Below are positions 62,298-64,000 of a stretch of 64,000 bases of DNA, piece by piece. The DNA lies in NCBI GenBank assembly GCA_036365515.1, contig CM070873.1, positions 222,878,876 to 222,942,875 on the forward strand, given 5' to 3'. This DNA comes from Torymus aiolomorphi. Taxonomy: Eukaryota; Arthropoda; Insecta; Hymenoptera; Torymidae. Position numbers and translations under genes: made by a program. The notes under the pieces are model-generated. The model ran no database searches. It had not been told where the DNA came from and saw nothing but the letters and a program-made list of their open reading frames with translations. Each line of letters starts with the position of its first letter. Position 1 is the stretch's first letter.

Positions 62298-62520
62298 CTA
62301 TTCTTTTGAATGTATAGAGAGAAAACAGTTTTTACAAACATGTAAACCACACACCTTGGAGAGCTTTCTAGTTCTTAGAGAACATTGTTTGTTAGAATAG
62401 TTTCTTTGACTTGCGGACTGAACGGCATTACTGAATTTGTCATTACATGTTTTTTTTTCCAAATAGCATTTAGCAATAGCCATACAATCATCTTTAGTAC
62501 CTATTTTTTTGCTCTTACCT
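62298..62520 (-). pseudogene. piggyBac-like transposase C-terminal remnant
   Basis: Open for about 73 codons to a stop. Contains a basic and cysteine-rich end (CSLRTRKLSKVC followed by CKNC), like the C-terminal Cys-rich domain of piggyBac transposases. No catalytic DDD core is present, so it cannot encode an active transposase. A second, inverted copy of its first half lies at 62636-62758. Confidence 0.5.
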
Positions 62521-62635
62521 GCTGTTACAACATTGTACAAGACAGTGGCGCTGGTAATTGCTATTTGGATACCTCTGATAAAAATGACCCAAGTGATCCA
62601 CTGTCTTGTACAATGTTGCAACAGCAGGTAAGAGC

Positions 62636-62758
62636 AAAAAAATAGGTACTAAAGATGTTTGTATGGCTATTGCTGAAAGCTATTTGGAAAAAGAAAAACA
62701 TGTAAAGCCCAAATTCAGTAATGCAGTTCAATCCGCAAGTCGAAGAAACTGTTCTTAG
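62636..62758 (+). pseudogene. Inverted partial copy of the transposase remnant
   Basis: Reads IGTKDVCMAIAESYLEKEK..FSNAVQSAS in the plus direction, matching IGTKDDCMAIAKCYLEKK..FSNAVQSAS on the minus strand at 62298-62520, then stops early. It shows that both arms of the foldback derive from the same transposase 3' region. Confidence 0.55.
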
Positions 62759-64000
62759 AACTGGACAACGCTATATTTTACTACATATTTATAGTGGCAG
62801 AGTGATGATTATACAGTCTTCAATCCATTCAACGTTTTGTGCGTTTATGTAACGCATAATTTCAAAATTTTTTTCTCGAAAAAAATACACTTTACGAAAA
62901 AGTTTTATAGAATAAAAAGTGCTTAGAATCATTCAAAGAACACGCATGATTTTTTTTTAGAAGTTTTTGAGACATTTTTTGATTTTTCAAAAATGTTAAA
63001 AATTAAAAAATTCAAAATTGGTTCAAAAACTTCTGAAATAATTCATACGTATTTTTGGAGTGATTCTAAGCATTTTTTGTTCTATAACATTTTTTCGTTA
63101 AGTTCATACATTTCGAGAAAAGAAAAAAAAAAAACATTACGCTGTTTCACAAAATCCGCCATTTTGGAAAAGCTAAACGGGGAAAAAAGATTCACAACCA
63201 GTGTTTTGGAAACGCCAGACATTCGGACCGCGATTTCTGGCGGTAATATGATTATCCAAAAACAGAAACAGTAACAAAAATTGATTTGAAAAAAAAATTT
63301 TATTAAATTTTTAGACTTTTTTTTTAACAAACTCAAAAATAATACACTTACTGACTTTTTTTTACAAAATAAGTTGCAGATTCTGAAAGAGCACCCTCGA
63401 AATCCCCTATATAGGATTTTGGATAAAAATGAATTTGTTTTTCCAATAGAATTCTGTACTTGAAAATGTGTGCACAAAAATGTGCATTTGCGCGTTAATG
63501 GGTTAAAACCAGTTTCAAATTAGAAAACTTACCACCGACTGAATCTGCCGCAGCTCAACATAGTTTACGAGTATATTACCAGGTTCAGCAATGGCTTCGA
63601 CGGGAAGTAAATCCCGTTGAATGGGGATGGAAAGTCAGTCAATATGGACTGCAATCGATACAGACAAACGATCCCCTAGTACCAGAAGATATGCTGCGGG
63701 ATATAAGGTGTCGGTGCACAAAAGATTGCGGCAAAAATTGTGGTTGCGTGAAACACGGCTTAAAATGTACAGTCTTTTGTGTTAATTGTAATGGCGAATG
63801 TTCAAATTGCGAAAAAATTATTAATTTAGAGGAAAATGAATTAGAGACTTCAGAGGAATTAGAATTAACTGAACCTGAACTTGATTTCACATTTAGTGAA
63901 TCTTCTAATGACACTGACGACGGTACAACTTATGAAACGCCCTGTAAAAAAATTAGAATAGAATTAACTAATGTCCAACGTCAAAACTAATGTATGTGCG

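Larger units (their letters stand above)
61453..63502. mobile_element. 2,050-bp palindromic piggyBac-like element
   Basis: Flanked by TTAA on both sides (61449-61452, 63503-63506). Ends CCCATTAACGCGCAAATG and CATTTGCGCGTTAATGGG. TTAA target and CCC termini are diagnostic of the piggyBac superfamily. The arms are about 0.9-1.0 kb and pair almost throughout (GTGCACACATTTTCAAGTAC, AACGCCAGACATTC-type words on both sides). The centre holds inverted remnants of a transposase 3' end, so the element looks like a 3'-end-to-3'-end inverted duplication of a piggyBac copy. Confidence 0.8.
60682..63990 (+). pseudogene. Broken TGCDTTS / CXC-domain family gene, transposon-interrupted
   Basis: Resembles uncharacterised arthropod and cnidarian proteins that share, in order, a VFDGY segment, a QDKFLSKDKNK..LISAL segment, DADTLIV-like (here DVDTLIVQTAI), YFLKPGKGK, HAFTGCDTTSAF, YGAKK, LPPTESAAAQHSLRVYYQVQ..W..WGW, and a C-terminal CXC-type cysteine cluster (CRCTKDCGKNCGC..C..C..C, 63709-63820). 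Breaks: upstream stop at 60679, a frameshift near 61045 (frame 1 to frame 2), a TAA at 61249-61251 just after TGCDTTSAFYN, and the 2,050-bp element at 61453. Frame 2 is open on both sides of that element once it is removed with one TTAA. The C-terminal part is clean to its stop. Function of the family is unknown to me, and the copy is probably dead. Confidence 0.7.

Overview
This is a 64-kb piece of an animal nuclear genome, most likely an insect. I favour a hymenopteran such as a parasitoid wasp, but only as an inference from composition and architecture: an AT-rich background, sharply bounded CpG-rich islands, short introns (mostly 70-135 bp) in the one complete gene, and very dense miniature inverted-repeat elements. 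Nothing bacterial or organellar is visible.

Layout. 0-6.6 kb is repetitive: a (GT)n tract, a 309-bp tandem array, and several inverted-repeat elements. 6.6-26 kb holds ten tRNA-Ala(AGC) genes on both strands, spread by local duplication of a 0.7-1.8 kb unit that carries about 190 bp of conserved 5' flank; CpG-rich islands without recognisable coding sequence sit among them (12.6-18 kb, 20.9-22.2 kb, 26.4-27.5 kb). 29-42.5 kb is a nest of foldback elements and microsatellites. 44.3-48.9 kb on the minus strand is one complete gene of 13 exons encoding the nuclear 5'-3' exoribonuclease XRN2/Rat1 (975 aa). 49-52.3 kb has a candidate LTR-like insertion beside the XRN2 promoter and an inverted array of 93-bp repeats. 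52.7-60.9 kb repeats 30.6-42.5 kb in direct orientation, with large differential indels, so XRN2 lies between two direct repeats. 60.7-64 kb is a broken gene of a transposon-associated family (TGCDTTS motif plus a C-terminal CXC cysteine domain), split by a 2,050-bp palindromic piggyBac-like element at a TTAA site.

Only XRN2 and the tRNA-Ala genes look functional. They are not an operon or pathway. The rest is a record of transposition, palindrome instability and segmental duplication. The observations most worth following are: a hammerhead-ribozyme-like motif in a 225-bp insertion with a 13-bp target duplication (36.75-36.97 kb); two identical 154-bp near-perfect palindromes with different 8-bp target duplications; the palindromic piggyBac derivative whose removal restores the reading frame across its insertion site; and the direct repeats bracketing XRN2. 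All family assignments come from reading the sequence, with no database search.
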